Shown: one piece after another, positions 19,721-28,155 of the stretch
Position numbering within the stretch: the stretch's first letter is position 1
Layout of the letters: the number at the start of each line of letters is the position of its first letter
From: Bacteroidetes bacterium SB0662_bin_6
Lineage (GTDB): Bacteria; Bacteroidota; Rhodothermia; Rhodothermales; VXPQ01
DNA length: 64,000 nucleotides
Direction: 5' to 3'
Assembly: GCA_009839485.1 (NCBI GenBank)
Contig: VXPQ01000046.1
Coordinates: forward strand, 186,001 to 250,000
Translations under genes and position numbers: made by a program
The notes under the pieces: model-generated
What the model was told of the DNA's origin: nothing
Seen by the model: only the letters and a program-made list of their open reading frames with translations
Databases searched by the model: none

Positions 19721-20287
19721 TTAAAGTCTTATCGACAATTGCCAACCTACATAGTTAAAATTTTGAACCTTGGGTGCGGTACTGTCTATATCCACATAAG
19801 CCTTAATATAGATAGCATTTTTGACCTCCGTTACGTTTCCTAATTTGTACCCGATGCCTATATCCGTATAAAACAGAAGTTCAACGTCACGATCTTCTTT
19901 GTTAGTAATATCCTCCTGCAACTTATGACGAAGGTACGATCCCCCTATGGAGGCAGTCTGAAAAACGCGAATGTTATTATTTATATTTTGATACATGCGA
20001 AATCCACCCAAAATTCCACTAAAACTCATCCATTTCGATCTATCCTGATCCGTACGATAATACGTGAACGAAGCATCGACAATAAGGGCGCTGTTCGTTG
20101 CTATCGGTCTTTCATATTGAAAACCAGCGCCAAAGGGCTCAACTCTGATCTCTTCCGCCAGAGATTCGAGTATAAAGCTTGTATTTTGCCTTGCTATTGT
20201 CGCAGTAACATAAAATTCATTATTTTGCGCAAATACAGGTATGGCAAATAACAAGAACAGAAATGATAAGAAGCATTTCTTTGCCAT
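19721..20287 (-). CDS. Small outer-membrane beta-barrel-like protein
   Basis: A 188-aa protein starting MAKKCFLSFLFLLFAIPVFA, a clear signal peptide. The rest alternates hydrophobic and polar residues in strands with Gly and aromatic residues, and ends WQLSIRL, as in 8-stranded outer-membrane barrels. I chose the ATG at 20287 rather than the upstream in-frame start at 20395 because it begins the signal peptide. The coding sequence is visibly AT-rich compared with neighbours, a sign of recent acquisition. No specific function is recognised. Confidence 0.65.
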   Translation of the reverse strand: MAKKCFLSFLFLLFAIPVFAQNNEFYVTATIARQNTSFILESLAEEIRVEPFGAGFQYERPIATNSALIVDASFTYYRTDQDRSKWMSFSGILGGFRMYQNINNNIRVFQTASIGGSYLRHKLQEDITNKEDRDVELLFYTDIGIGYKLGNVTEVKNAIYIKAYVDIDSTAPKVQNFNYVGWQLSIRL

Positions 20288-20353
20288 GATTCTTGTTTGT
20301 TTTACTAAGAGGGACTTACATCCAATAGTGCCTATCAGGACAGTGACAAGAAC

Positions 20354-20367
20354 GCTCCGGAAATGCT
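20354..20367 (+). repeat. Half copy (3' arm) of the palindromic repeat
   Basis: GCTCCGGAAATGCT is identical to the 3' arm and following bases of the full repeat at 24231-24264. Only the right half is present. It lies at the left end of the repeat-bearing part of the tatD island, while the right end (25576-25592) carries only the left half. Confidence 0.5.
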
Positions 20368-20431
20368 GCCCTGTCCGGAAAACGGATAACCGCATAGACG
20401 AACAGCTCCCTGAAGGCTTGCCAGAAGGTCA

Positions 20432-20725
20432 TTATTCTTCCTCCCATGTACCCCAACGGTCGCCCCAGAGTTCTTTCATGCGGTTTACCAGCCGCTCATG
20501 CTCGGCGTCGTAATCCTCGACGGCACACGGCTCGTCCCATTCCTCATACCCGCGCGGCGGTTCCGCCTCCCCGGTCGTATCCGCTATCCATGCGTCATAT
20601 ATCTCGAACCACGAATCTCCGGCGCCCGGAGGCGTCAGGATATTATCCTCAAGGGACAGGAGCAGCTTGCCGGGCGTGGGATCTGTCCGGTTAGGATCGT
20701 CCAAAGGAAGGAGTATTCTGCTCAT
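20432..20725 (-). CDS. Small acidic protein, unknown
   Basis: A 97-aa highly acidic protein starting MSRILLPLDDPNRTDPTPGK and ending in WGTWEEE. The ATG at 20725 overlaps the stop codon of the upstream frame as ATGA, which implies translational coupling. Not recognised. Its small size, acidity and position directly after the 3' piece of a larger gene resemble an immunity protein next to a toxin tail; this is inference only. Confidence 0.5.
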   Translation of the reverse strand: MSRILLPLDDPNRTDPTPGKLLLSLEDNILTPPGAGDSWFEIYDAWIADTTGEAEPPRGYEEWDEPCAVEDYDAEHERLVNRMKELWGDRWGTWEEE

Positions 20726-21051
20726 CGGCGCCATCCCAGTTTTTTGAACAGTTTCTCGAACTCGGCAAAGATCGGTTTAAAGTCCGCATCATCCCATTGA
20801 GTAGCGAAGTTCGGAGAGTTATTCCGTACGTAATCAAGGGCCTTCAGGACCGGCTGATTACCGCTCTTTTCTGCAATATACTGCAAATACGCACGGGCGA
20901 AAATCTTTTGATCCTGCAGAAGGTACTTCATATGATCTTGGAGATACAGAAAACTGTAGCTTTGCCGAAGGGTAGCATACTGCGGATGCGTAGCCCGCTT
21001 CAATGAGGCCGGAGCGTTAACACTCCGGAAATTGTACGAAAACGACAACAT
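20722..21051 (-). pseudogene. 3' fragment of a larger gene abutting a palindromic repeat
   Basis: The open frame of 109 codons begins outside and reads straight through the palindromic repeat at 20999-21032 (giving FRSVNAPASLK), so its first about 20 residues are not genuine protein. The remainder, including QKIFARAYLQYIAEKSGNQP and ending in LFKKLGWRR, looks like the C-terminal end of a longer protein. It is reminiscent of C-terminal segments in phage head or polymorphic-toxin proteins, but I cannot name a family with confidence. It is translationally coupled to the acidic gene at 20432. Confidence 0.5.
20999..21032 (+). repeat. Solitary CRISPR-like palindromic repeat, copy a
   Basis: A 34-nt repeat beginning TTCAATGAGGCC and ending ACTCCGGAAAT, with CCGGAG and CTCCGG forming the stem. 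Copies b (24231) and c (38072) share the same outer sequence and vary only in the loop and one stem position. The form (TTTCAAT start, central hairpin, GAAAT end) resembles type I/III CRISPR repeats, yet it is single, with no spacers and no cas genes nearby. Confidence 0.75.
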
Positions 21052-21063
21052 GGAGGCATAAAA

Positions 21064-21327
21064 ATGAGATGGATATTCGGCTTACTGCTTTTGCCGTTGC
21101 TGTCGGGCGGACCGGCGCAATTAACGGCGGACGAAACGTGTGTGCGGCAGCTTGTGGAGGCGTTAGAGGCTTCGGCGGACGCATGGGAAGAAACGGCGAG
21201 ATTGTGGCGGCACCCGGAAGATTCAGCGTTTGCCGTCGATCCGGCACGGGCGGCCTCGAATGCGGAGCGAGCGGCCCGGTTACTGGACGCGGCGGCCTGG
21301 GAATGCCGGGCGGAGGCTGCGGAATGA
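21064..21327 (+). CDS. Small secreted protein, unknown
   Basis: An 87-aa protein with a signal peptide (MRWIFGLLLLPLLSGGPAQ) and a helical, Ala/Glu-rich body ending in ECRAEAAE. A good Shine-Dalgarno sequence (GGAGG) lies 8 nt before the ATG, unlike most housekeeping genes here. It starts 32 nt after palindromic repeat copy a, so it would be the first gene of that repeat-bounded segment. No family recognised. Confidence 0.5.
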   Translation: MRWIFGLLLLPLLSGGPAQLTADETCVRQLVEALEASADAWEETARLWRHPEDSAFAVDPARAASNAERAARLLDAAAWECRAEAAE

Positions 21328-21353
21328 GCGGAGCGGACAGCATAGCGGGCTCG

Positions 21354-22249
21354 TCACCTCGGCACCCACCCCGCAATCCTCAGCGGCCCCCCGCTCCCTC
21401 CCACAATCTTCATCGGCAACGCCACGATTCCGGCGCCCGTCGCCGGCAGCGCGTCCAGGTTCGTCAGGTTCTCGAACCCCACGATGTTTGCGCTGTACAG
21501 GATCACGTGTGCGCGGTAGTCGCTCGACTGGCCGTAGTCGATGCTGGGCGTGTCGATCCCGACCGCCGCGACGTTGCGGTTGTCCACCAGCCACTGTGCG
21601 GCTTCCGGGCCGATTCCGGGAAAGTGCAACTCGGGCACGGCCTCGGGGCCCGTGAGATCCGTGCCCAGGTAGGCGGTGCGGTCGTTCCAGCGTGACGACC
21701 ACCCCGTGCGGACGAGTAGCGCGGCGCCGTCGGCAATCTGACCGTGCTCGGTCTCCCACGCGGTGAGATCCTCGACCGACAGCAGGTAATCGGGATCGGC
21801 GTCGGCAGCATCGACTACGGCCAGTCGAGCGACTACCGCGCACACGTGATAAGGCTCGAGAGCGGGATCTCGTCCGCCGTCATGCGCCCCTCCGCAAAGT
21901 GGATCGGCGCGTCGAGGTGGGTGCCGCCGTGCTCGGCGGAGGCGAAGGAGTAGGACGCGTAGAAAAAGCCGGCGTCCGTGTAGCCGTACGCCAGTTCGGT
22001 GAGCTGAAAACCTACCGTGTCGGTAGGCCAGTAGATCGTGGAGGGTCCGAAGGCGTGGGAGAGCTCGACCCATTCGCCCGCGTCGCCGGTGAAGACGGCG
22101 GTGTGGTCAGGGGGCGGGGCATCCTGCAGACACCCCGCGGCGAGAAGGGCCGTGGTGAGTGTGGCCAGCGCGCCCTTGCCGCGCACGGTGGCGAGGGCTG
22201 CCTTCGCCTTGAACGAAGAAGAGTGGGTTCTGCGGGTGCGTCTCGGCAT
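21354..22249 (-). pseudogene. Cyclase-family (kynurenine formamidase-like) lipoprotein, frame broken
   Basis: Two frames together encode one cyclase-family hydrolase. The N-terminal frame (22249-21833) has a lipoprotein signal (LTTALLAAGC) and the metal-binding motif EHGGTHLDAPIHFAEG. The C-terminal frame (to 21354) continues with DPDYLLSVEDLTAWE and GIDTPSIDYGQSSDYRAHVI. At the break, 45 nt (21806-21850) are an exact reverse complement of 21502-21546, which lies in the same gene and encodes the conserved SIDYGQSSDYRAHVI. The middle has thus been replaced by an inverted copy, destroying the frame. Confidence 0.8.
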
Positions 22250-22339
22250 GAGTCTCCTCTGGTTGATCGGGTCGGGACAAGGTCATAACAGTATACCCTA
22301 AATTCCGCAAAATCTGTCCAATCAACCCGAACCACCTTT

Positions 22340-22359
22340 GTTGCCGAGGTTACGAGCCG
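22340..22359 (+). pseudogene. Possible second tatD 3'-end remnant
   Basis: Twenty bases match tatD 19628-19647 at 18 positions, in the same sense, and read VAEVTSR in both. The match does not extend clearly on either side. It would be an internal boundary within the island, but it is short enough to be coincidence. The 246 bases between the cyclase and the next gene hold nothing else recognised. Confidence 0.3.
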
Positions 22360-22495
22360 CCCGTCCGATTGTAACAAGGTTGAGAAGCAAGGAACCGCCA
22401 ACACAGGCATCCGTAACGCACCATTGGAGAGGTAAAGACAACGCAGCAAATCGCCGCCCTGCCCTCTTGTCGGAAAATACAGAACGGGGGATATC

Positions 22496-22834
22496 ATGAT
22501 CAGAACAAAAATATCGGAGCAGGACCTGGACAAGGTCAGGGACATCGTGGCCCGGGACCTGGCGAAACGCTTCAGTCCTGAAGAATTCACCTTCGATCCC
22601 ATCATAGTCAAGCATGATCTTGACCATGACGGAGACGAGATCCTCCGGATAAAGATTATTTTCGATGGCGATCAGAACAACCTCGATACCCGTTGGACGG
22701 CGAGGATAGTCGGGCGCATTTACCCCGAATTGGAAAAGCTGGACATAACCGCTTACCCGATTACCTCGTTCATCGAGAAGTCCGAGTGGGAAGATCCGGC
22801 GTACAACATTCCCTGGTGGGAAGAAGAGACGTAA
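22496..22834 (+). CDS. Small partner protein of HEPN-like module, copy 1
   Basis: A 112-aa protein paralogous to the gene at 38577-38912. Both share the order: N-terminal amphipathic helix, a ...F.D.I..K.... strand, EILRIKIIFDGDQ-like segment, and a C-terminal PITSFIEKSEWE. A G-rich stretch (GGGGG) precedes the ATG. It is always followed by a HEPN-like gene, here 91 nt downstream. Function unknown. The strict pairing suggests a two-component module such as toxin and partner, which is inference. Confidence 0.7.
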   Translation: MIRTKISEQDLDKVRDIVARDLAKRFSPEEFTFDPIIVKHDLDHDGDEILRIKIIFDGDQNNLDTRWTARIVGRIYPELEKLDITAYPITSFIEKSEWEDPAYNIPWWEEET

Positions 22835-22925
22835 GTTGCGGTTGGCGCCGCAGCCTCTGCCCTGTTCTTCTTCGAAGGGCCGAATATGCTATAAATAATT
22901 CTTTACAGCGACCGTCACCAGACTC

Positions 22926-23396
22926 ATGTCTCCGGAAAATTTCATCAGGACGGCATGGGAGTTGATCCCAGTCGGGCAGGGGAAGCCGAGAAACACCGAT
23001 CTCCGCCGCGCTGTTAGTACAACGTACTATGCTCTGTTTCACTGCCTTGCGCGCTCCTGTGCGGATACGCTCATAGGTGGCTCCAGCTCGGTTCGCAAGA
23101 CAAATGCCTGGATACTGACATACCGAGCACTGAATCATCGTCCTACCAAACAACGATGCCGGGATGAAAACAGCCTCGGCCAATTTCCATTAGACATTCG
23201 TGCATTCGCCGAGACGTTCGCTCGAATGCAGGAAAGCCGCCATCGTGCGGATTACGCTCCGGACGAGGTACTGCAAAAGTCGGATGTGATCCGGAGTATT
23301 AAGGAAGCGAAAGATGCTATTTCGGATTTTGAGCAGGTATCATCTGCGGACCGGCGGGCCTTCGCCGCATATATTTTGTTTAAGGGTCGTGAGTAG
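22926..23396 (+). CDS. HEPN-like helical protein, copy 1
   Basis: A 156-aa all-helical protein. DLRRAVSTTYYALFHCLARS is typical of the HEPN superfamily helix, and RHRADYAPDEV follows in a later helix. An R-x5-H spacing (RMQESRH) occurs here, but the first Arg is not kept in the paralog at 38129, so I do not claim the RNase motif. It lies downstream of the partner gene on the same strand and is convergent with the barrel protein at 23430. HEPN proteins are often RNases or scaffolds in toxin-antitoxin and defence systems. Confidence 0.7.
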   Translation: MSPENFIRTAWELIPVGQGKPRNTDLRRAVSTTYYALFHCLARSCADTLIGGSSSVRKTNAWILTYRALNHRPTKQRCRDENSLGQFPLDIRAFAETFARMQESRHRADYAPDEVLQKSDVIRSIKEAKDAISDFEQVSSADRRAFAAYILFKGRE

Positions 23397-23429
23397 GTGA
23401 GAGCGGACCGCTGCCGCCCGTTCCCTAGG

Positions 23430-24167
23430 TCAGAAGCTGACGCTGAATCCGATCGAGATGACGGGGATCACCTGGAACACGCTGATGTCATCGTTGATTT
23501 CGTCCTGCTCCTCTCGCACGTCCGCCTGCAGTTGTGGATCGGTGACAACGCTCCGGCAGTTGTCGCCGGTGCTCTCGCATGCGTGGCCGCGCAAGCTGAG
23601 CGCCGACGGCGGCGCTCTCGAGTAGACGACCCCGAGCTCGAATGGAACGTTCCATCGCCGGTCGCCGCGGGGAATGATGTTGCCCCATCCAATCCGGAAG
23701 CTGGGAGCCACCTTCGTCTCGAACGAGAAGACAGCCGTGCCGACTATCGGATTGGCAGGATCGCTGATCAAATCCTCATCGCCGAGATCGAACGCGTCGC
23801 CGCCAGGCACGCGCGCATCCGCGTTGACCTCGTTGCCGTTGTACAGCATCACTCCGGGACTCAGGTGAAAGCCGCCGCCGAACGGAAACCAGTCGAGGTG
23901 CGCGGAAACCGAGCGCAGCTGCAACTGCGCGTCGAGCACGATCCCGTCATTCTCGGAATCGTAGCTGTAGCTGAAGAGGCTGAAACCGCCGCGGATGTTC
24001 ATCCTCTCGGCGATCGGGACGGCGACATCGGCACCGAGGCCAAGCGTCGAGACGGTGAAGGCCGCGCCGGCCCGCCGCTCCGGCGTTGACGGCGCCTGTC
24101 CGGCGACGGTGCGCGAACCCGCCGTGACCATCAAACAGACGAGCACGCACCGAACGATCGTTTTCAT
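23430..24167 (-). CDS. Outer-membrane beta-barrel-like protein
   Basis: A 245-aa exported protein starting MKTIVRCVLVCLMVTAGSRT (signal peptide). Alternating strands run to a C-terminal VIPVISIGFSVSF, typical of barrels ending in Phe. The ATG at 24167 has AAAAGGAG 8 nt upstream, which decides it over the in-frame ATG at 24185. It is GC-rich, in contrast to the barrel at 19721. Function unknown. Confidence 0.65.
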   Translation of the reverse strand: MKTIVRCVLVCLMVTAGSRTVAGQAPSTPERRAGAAFTVSTLGLGADVAVPIAERMNIRGGFSLFSYSYDSENDGIVLDAQLQLRSVSAHLDWFPFGGGFHLSPGVMLYNGNEVNADARVPGGDAFDLGDEDLISDPANPIVGTAVFSFETKVAPSFRIGWGNIIPRGDRRWNVPFELGVVYSRAPPSALSLRGHACESTGDNCRSVVTDPQLQADVREEQDEINDDISVFQVIPVISIGFSVSF

Positions 24168-24230
24168 TGGCTTGCTCCTTTTCATTCATATCACCTCCGA
24201 GGTGGTGTTTAGGATGCCAAGCCTTCTTAC

Positions 24231-24264
24231 TTCAATGAGGCCGGAGCGCTAAGGCTCCGGAAAT
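24231..24264 (+). repeat. Solitary CRISPR-like palindromic repeat, copy b
   Basis: This 34-nt copy has perfect arms CCGGAGC and GCTCCGG and the same flanks (TTCAATGAGG, GAAAT) as copies a and c. It lies between the barrel gene and the glycosyltransferase. With the half copy at 25576 it brackets the glycosyltransferase gene. Confidence 0.75.
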
Positions 24265-24369
24265 GCTCTTCAAGCAATAGATACCAGCACTCCCACAGCA
24301 TATCCCCGTAGCGCGCCGTCAGTACCCGAAAAAGAACCTCACAAAAAACGTCCAGCCCTCTTCGGTTGG

Positions 24370-25566
24370 TCAGCCCCGCACCCGAATCCGCGCCTTGCGC
24401 AACTTGGAAAACGGGATTGGCGGGCCTCCCCAGATGACTCCGCGGAAGATGGTGAGAAACGTGGAGCGCCACAGCACATAGACGAAAATGAGTACCGCAA
24501 GCGGGAAGGGCAGCGCGCTCCACCAGGGGTAGGAGTCGTCCCGTGAGGCGGTTGTAGCGACTACCCAGTAGATGAGCGGGCAGGCGGCAAAGAGCAGGCC
24601 GGCAAGCGGCTGCCCGTTGGCCAGAAGCAGCGGTGCGAGGACGAGCGGTGCGGCGGCGAGCCAAATTAGCGTGGCGGTGGCGCCCGTCGCCAGGAAGAGA
24701 CTGTAGTCCAGGGCGGCGAACAGATTCTTCTCAAGCCCGCGAACGAAATCGCCGAGCGAGTGGTACCAGGTGCACTCCAGCATCGCCTTTCCTTTCAGGA
24801 AGGCTGATCGCATCCCCCGCATCTTCACGGCCTGGCCCAGCCGGATATCCTCGTCAGGCCGGAGGGCGACCCGTGCGTGTCCCCCGACGGCGCGGTACGA
24901 GTCGGCGCGCATGATCGTGTAGGAGCCCACTCCAATGAAGGCGGAACTGCGCGGATCCTGCACCTTCCAGAGCCGCTGTCTGGCGCCGACCAGGAGGTGA
25001 AATGTAATCGTGCAAGCCTGTAGCATGACGCCAGTGAGCGTGAGTCGCGGCGCCGCAGCCAAGTGATCGAGTCGCTGCCGGACGAGGTAGCGCACGCCAA
25101 GCGCTGCGGCGTCGGGGGCGAAGACCACGTCGGCGTCGGTGAAGAGGAGGACGTCGCCGGTGGCTGCATCCGCGCCGCGTTGGGCCGCGTGAGGCTTGCC
25201 GAACCAACCCGCCGGGAGTTCGTCGATGTGCAGGACGTTGAGACGCGGGTCCCGGGCGCCCAGACGTTCGGCGATTTCTCCCGTACAGTCGGTGGAGCGG
25301 TCGTTGACGAAGACGATTTCGTAGTCGTGGTATCGGAGGGCGAGAAGCGACCGCAGGGCGCCTTCTATCGAGCGCTCCTCGTTATGGGCGGTGACAATGA
25401 TGGAAAGGCGGGGAAGTGGAGAATCGTCGGGGCCTGGTGGGGCCACATCCTCCAGCCGGGGGATCCTGTAATGATCGAACAGGGCGCCGATGGCGAAAGC
25501 CACCCATGCGGCGAGGGTGAGGGCCGCGAGGGCGAGCGCCGAGTGAGCGACCAGAAATGTCGTCAT
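24370..25566 (-). CDS. Membrane-bound glycosyltransferase family 2
   Basis: A 398-aa GT2 enzyme with one N-terminal membrane helix, the GT-A domain (LSIIVTAHNEERSIEGAL, FVNDRSTDCTGE, LLFTDADVVF with its DxD) and the acceptor-side motif RPDEDIRLGQ. Three or four C-terminal membrane helices end at IWGGPPIPFSKL. It resembles carotenoid or lipid glucosyltransferases of the CrtQ/CruC type, but substrate assignment is not possible. The gene is bracketed by palindromic repeats: copy b beyond its stop and the half copy just upstream of its start. Confidence 0.82.
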   Translation of the reverse strand: MTTFLVAHSALALAALTLAAWVAFAIGALFDHYRIPRLEDVAPPGPDDSPLPRLSIIVTAHNEERSIEGALRSLLALRYHDYEIVFVNDRSTDCTGEIAERLGARDPRLNVLHIDELPAGWFGKPHAAQRGADAATGDVLLFTDADVVFAPDAAALGVRYLVRQRLDHLAAAPRLTLTGVMLQACTITFHLLVGARQRLWKVQDPRSSAFIGVGSYTIMRADSYRAVGGHARVALRPDEDIRLGQAVKMRGMRSAFLKGKAMLECTWYHSLGDFVRGLEKNLFAALDYSLFLATGATATLIWLAAAPLVLAPLLLANGQPLAGLLFAACPLIYWVVATTASRDDSYPWWSALPFPLAVLIFVYVLWRSTFLTIFRGVIWGGPPIPFSKLRKARIRVRG

Positions 25567-25575
25567 GCAGGTGGC

Positions 25576-25592
25576 TTCAATGAGGCCGGAGC
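25576..25592 (+). repeat. Half copy (5' arm) of the palindromic repeat
   Basis: TTCAATGAGGCCGGAGC is the 5' half of the repeat. At its last three bases it runs directly into the duplicated tatD 3' end. The 3' arm is absent. Confidence 0.65.
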
Positions 25593-25632
25593 CGGACGGC
25601 CCGGGAGGTTTTCGGGATTGCGTAGGTGCCTT
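25590..25632 (+). pseudogene. Duplicated 3' end of tatD
   Basis: These 43 nt match 19643-19685 at 41 positions, covering the last codons of tatD, its stop and a few downstream bases. They are fused directly to the 5' half of the palindromic repeat and have no upstream tatD coding sequence, so they mark the right edge of the island. Confidence 0.85.
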
Positions 25633-25709
25633 GAATACCCCCTTTTGAGTAAAAAAAGATCATTGAGACCCGGCCAACTCTGCCAGCGCACAGTCGCCGC
25701 GCACGGCCG

Positions 25710-26873
25710 CTACTGCCTGATGCCCCGCTGCGTGGACAGATACGTCGCGAAGCTGCCGAGCCAATGGCTCCCGACGTAGTTGTTTGGATCTACCCCGGCG
25801 AAGCCGGCCTCGGCATTCCGGGCCGCGAGCGCCGCCATCGCTGCCTTTCGGTCGTCATCTTCCGGAAGCGCGCTCATGATGCCCTGCAGCATCCAGGCGC
25901 GGCTCAGGTGCAGGCCGTGCAGATGCCCGAAAGCATCCTCTTCGTCAAAGGGAACGTGTACCGGTTCCAGCATCCTGGGTAGCGGGCCCGGCATAAAGCC
26001 GTCGAGCCAAGCGGCGAACTCTCCGGGCGGCAGCACCCGCCGCATGAAGTCGGCCTCGGCAAGACAGGGCGAAAGGAAGTCCTGCCCCGACGGCTCGTAG
26101 TCCACCGGACAGTCACGGTCGTCGCCGTACCAGGCACCCGCCCGAGCCGCCAGCAGATCCTGCATGGACTGGTCGCCCACGGACATCGCCCAGTCGTGGA
26201 TCAACCCCGCTGAAAAGGCCGTCTGCTCATGCTCGCCCACGCGCACAGGATATTCGAGTTTGTCCAGGAACTCAACGAGCCGCTCCACGGCATTCGCAAC
26301 CAGGGGCGCGAGCGTCTCGCGCCAGCGGGCGGCCCGCCCTCGGTCATCATCCGAGGATTCCGGATCGGCGCTCCACTCGTGAAGCTCCGCGTCGAGCTGG
26401 AGAAGCCAGGCCAGGCCGTAGGGACGCTCGAACCCGCGCCGGCCCTCCTTCGAAACGAAGTCAAGTTCGCCGGCAACCCGCTCATCGGTTAAGTTATGAT
26501 CGAGTGCCATCCGCGCATCGGAAGCGAACTCGGCATCAGGGAACCGGCGGGTCAGGCGCGCCAGCAGCCAGTGTCCGTGGACTGCGGAGTGCCAGTCATA
26601 GCAGCCGTAGAAGACCGGCGTCAGATCCCGGGGCAAGCCGAGGTCGTCGTCGCTCTCCAAGCGCACCCGCAGGCCGTACGGATACTCCTTCGTCACGCAG
26701 TCGAGGGCGAGCGCCGCGAACGCGGACACGCCCGTCTCCTCAAGCTTCGGAGGTGTCAGGTCCACGGGAGCCGCTTCGTCGAAAGGCGCCGGATCGCTGC
26801 TTCCGCAGGCCCCCACCAATCCAGCCACGAGCGCCAGTACGCCGAACCACCGTCTCGGATCGTGGTGAACCAT
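25710..26873 (-). CDS. DUF2891 family lipoprotein
   Basis: A 387-aa protein with a lipoprotein signal (RRWFGVLALVAGLVGACGSS, lipobox VGAC). The family hallmark YGCYDWHSAVHGHWLLARL is present, followed by helical-repeat motifs (HNLTDERVAGEL, RPYGLAWLLQL) and VDPNNYVGSHWLGSFA at the C-terminus. The start at 26873 has a strong Shine-Dalgarno sequence (AAGGAGG), which favours it over 26915. DUF2891 proteins form an alpha/alpha barrel of unknown function. Confidence 0.85.
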   Translation of the reverse strand: MVHHDPRRWFGVLALVAGLVGACGSSDPAPFDEAAPVDLTPPKLEETGVSAFAALALDCVTKEYPYGLRVRLESDDDLGLPRDLTPVFYGCYDWHSAVHGHWLLARLTRRFPDAEFASDARMALDHNLTDERVAGELDFVSKEGRRGFERPYGLAWLLQLDAELHEWSADPESSDDDRGRAARWRETLAPLVANAVERLVEFLDKLEYPVRVGEHEQTAFSAGLIHDWAMSVGDQSMQDLLAARAGAWYGDDRDCPVDYEPSGQDFLSPCLAEADFMRRVLPPGEFAAWLDGFMPGPLPRMLEPVHVPFDEEDAFGHLHGLHLSRAWMLQGIMSALPEDDDRKAAMAALAARNAEAGFAGVDPNNYVGSHWLGSFATYLSTQRGIRQ

Positions 26874-26930
26874 CGCATTCCTCCTTCCTTTCTGGTCAGA
26901 ACTGCCGGGCCTCACTCACCATACACCCCC

Positions 26931-28100
26931 CTACACCGCCTCATACGAAGCATCCACCCAGGCCCGCTTCTTGCCGCTTTCTATCGCCGTATGAATGAAA
27001 TGCACGCCTGTCGCGCCGTCCTGCACGGTAGGAAAGTCCATTGTGATGTCGTCCGCCTCCGCTCCGGTTTGATGTGCGGCTATGGCATGCACCGCATTCA
27101 CGTAGATGTTCGCAAACGCCTCCAGAAACGCTTCGGGGTGCCCTGACGGAAGCCGGGTGCTGCGCTGGGCCGCTTCCACGAGGTAGGGGTTCCCCCGCTT
27201 GTACACCTGCTCCGGCCCGTCGTTGGACAGAAAGCGCAGGTAATTCGGATTCTCCTGCACCCATGCGAGGGAGCCTTTCGCGCCGTAGACGCGAATGTTA
27301 AGGCCGTTTTCCTCCCCTACGGAAATCTGGGAGCAATGCAACACGCCCCGCGCCCCTCCCTTGTAGTGGATCAGCATGTTGGCGTCGTCCTCGAGCGCCC
27401 GTCCCGGCACGAACGTATGAATGTCCGCGCAGAGCGATTCTATTTCGAGGCCGGTGATATAGCGCGCCAGATTTTCCGCGTGCGAACCGATATCCCCCAC
27501 CGCCGATGACACGCCGGCCTTCGAGGGGTCCGTGCGCCACGCGGCCTGCTTACTGCCGGTGTCTTCCAGCTTCGTGGCAAGCCAGCCTTGCGGATACTCC
27601 ACCACCACCTTGTTGATTTCGCCCAGTTCGCCGTTCTGCACCATGGCGCGGGCCTGCTTGACCATCGGATAGCCCGTGTAATTGTGCGTGAGGGCGAAGA
27701 CGACGTCATGCGCCGCTACGAGCCGGCATAATTCCTCCGCTTCCTCGACGGTGGTCGTCATGGGTTTGTCGCACACGACATGGATGCCGCGTTCGATGAA
27801 CGCCTTCGCGACCGGGAAATGCATAAAATTGGGCGTAACGATCGATACGAAGTCGATGCGCTCGTCGTCGGGAAGGGCAGCCTCCCGCTCGGCCATTTCC
27901 GTGAAGGAATCGTACACACGGGCCGGATCCAGATGCAGCGCCTCCCCCTGTTGCCGCGATTTGGCGGGATTCGATGAAAAAGCCCCCGCTACAAGCGTCG
28001 TAAGCCCGTCGAGGGCAGCCGCCTTGCGGTGTACCTCGCCGATGAAGGCGCCGGGGCCGCCGCCCACCATTCCATAACGGAGTTTTCTGCTCAAAGACAT
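26931..28100 (-). CDS. Gfo/Idh/MocA family oxidoreductase, paralog 1
   Basis: A 389-aa NAD(P)-dependent sugar or cyclitol dehydrogenase. [18 protein letters not shown] forms the dinucleotide-binding motif, and the C-terminal domain carries [13 protein letters not shown]. The family's usual EKP reads CDKPMTTT here, whereas paralog 2 keeps CEKPM. It is the downstream member of a tandem pair with highly similar sequence and a duplicated intergenic spacer. Substrate unknown. Confidence 0.9.
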   Translation of the reverse strand: MSLSRKLRYGMVGGGPGAFIGEVHRKAAALDGLTTLVAGAFSSNPAKSRQQGEALHLDPARVYDSFTEMAEREAALPDDERIDFVSIVTPNFMHFPVAKAFIERGIHVVCDKPMTTTVEEAEELCRLVAAHDVVFALTHNYTGYPMVKQARAMVQNGELGEINKVVVEYPQGWLATKLEDTGSKQAAWRTDPSKAGVSSAVGDIGSHAENLARYITGLEIESLCADIHTFVPGRALEDDANMLIHYKGGARGVLHCSQISVGEENGLNIRVYGAKGSLAWVQENPNYLRFLSNDGPEQVYKRGNPYLVEAAQRSTRLPSGHPEAFLEAFANIYVNAVHAIAAHQTGAEADDITMDFPTVQDGATGVHFIHTAIESGKKRAWVDASYEAV

Positions 28101-28155
28101 AGTGCTGTCGCTGTATGGTATCGTTGGTTTCCTGTGAAAACGAAAGAAACGCCCC

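Larger units (their letters stand above)
19643..25632. mobile_element. Accessory island bracketed by a duplicated tatD 3' end
   Basis: The 43 nt at 19643-19685 (tatD 3' end) recur at 25590-25632 with two mismatches in the same orientation. Between them lie genes of very different base composition, truncated pieces, a broken cyclase, a HEPN-like pair and a glycosyltransferase, with palindromic repeats at 20354, 20999, 24231 and 25576. The layout resembles a genomic island integrated at a gene 3' end, but no integrase or transposase gene is visible inside. Confidence 0.5.

Noticed and set aside
22926-23396. Classical HEPN RNase active site (R-x4-6-H)
   Set aside because: The spacing fits in this copy, but the Arg is replaced in the paralog, so catalytic claims are not supported.
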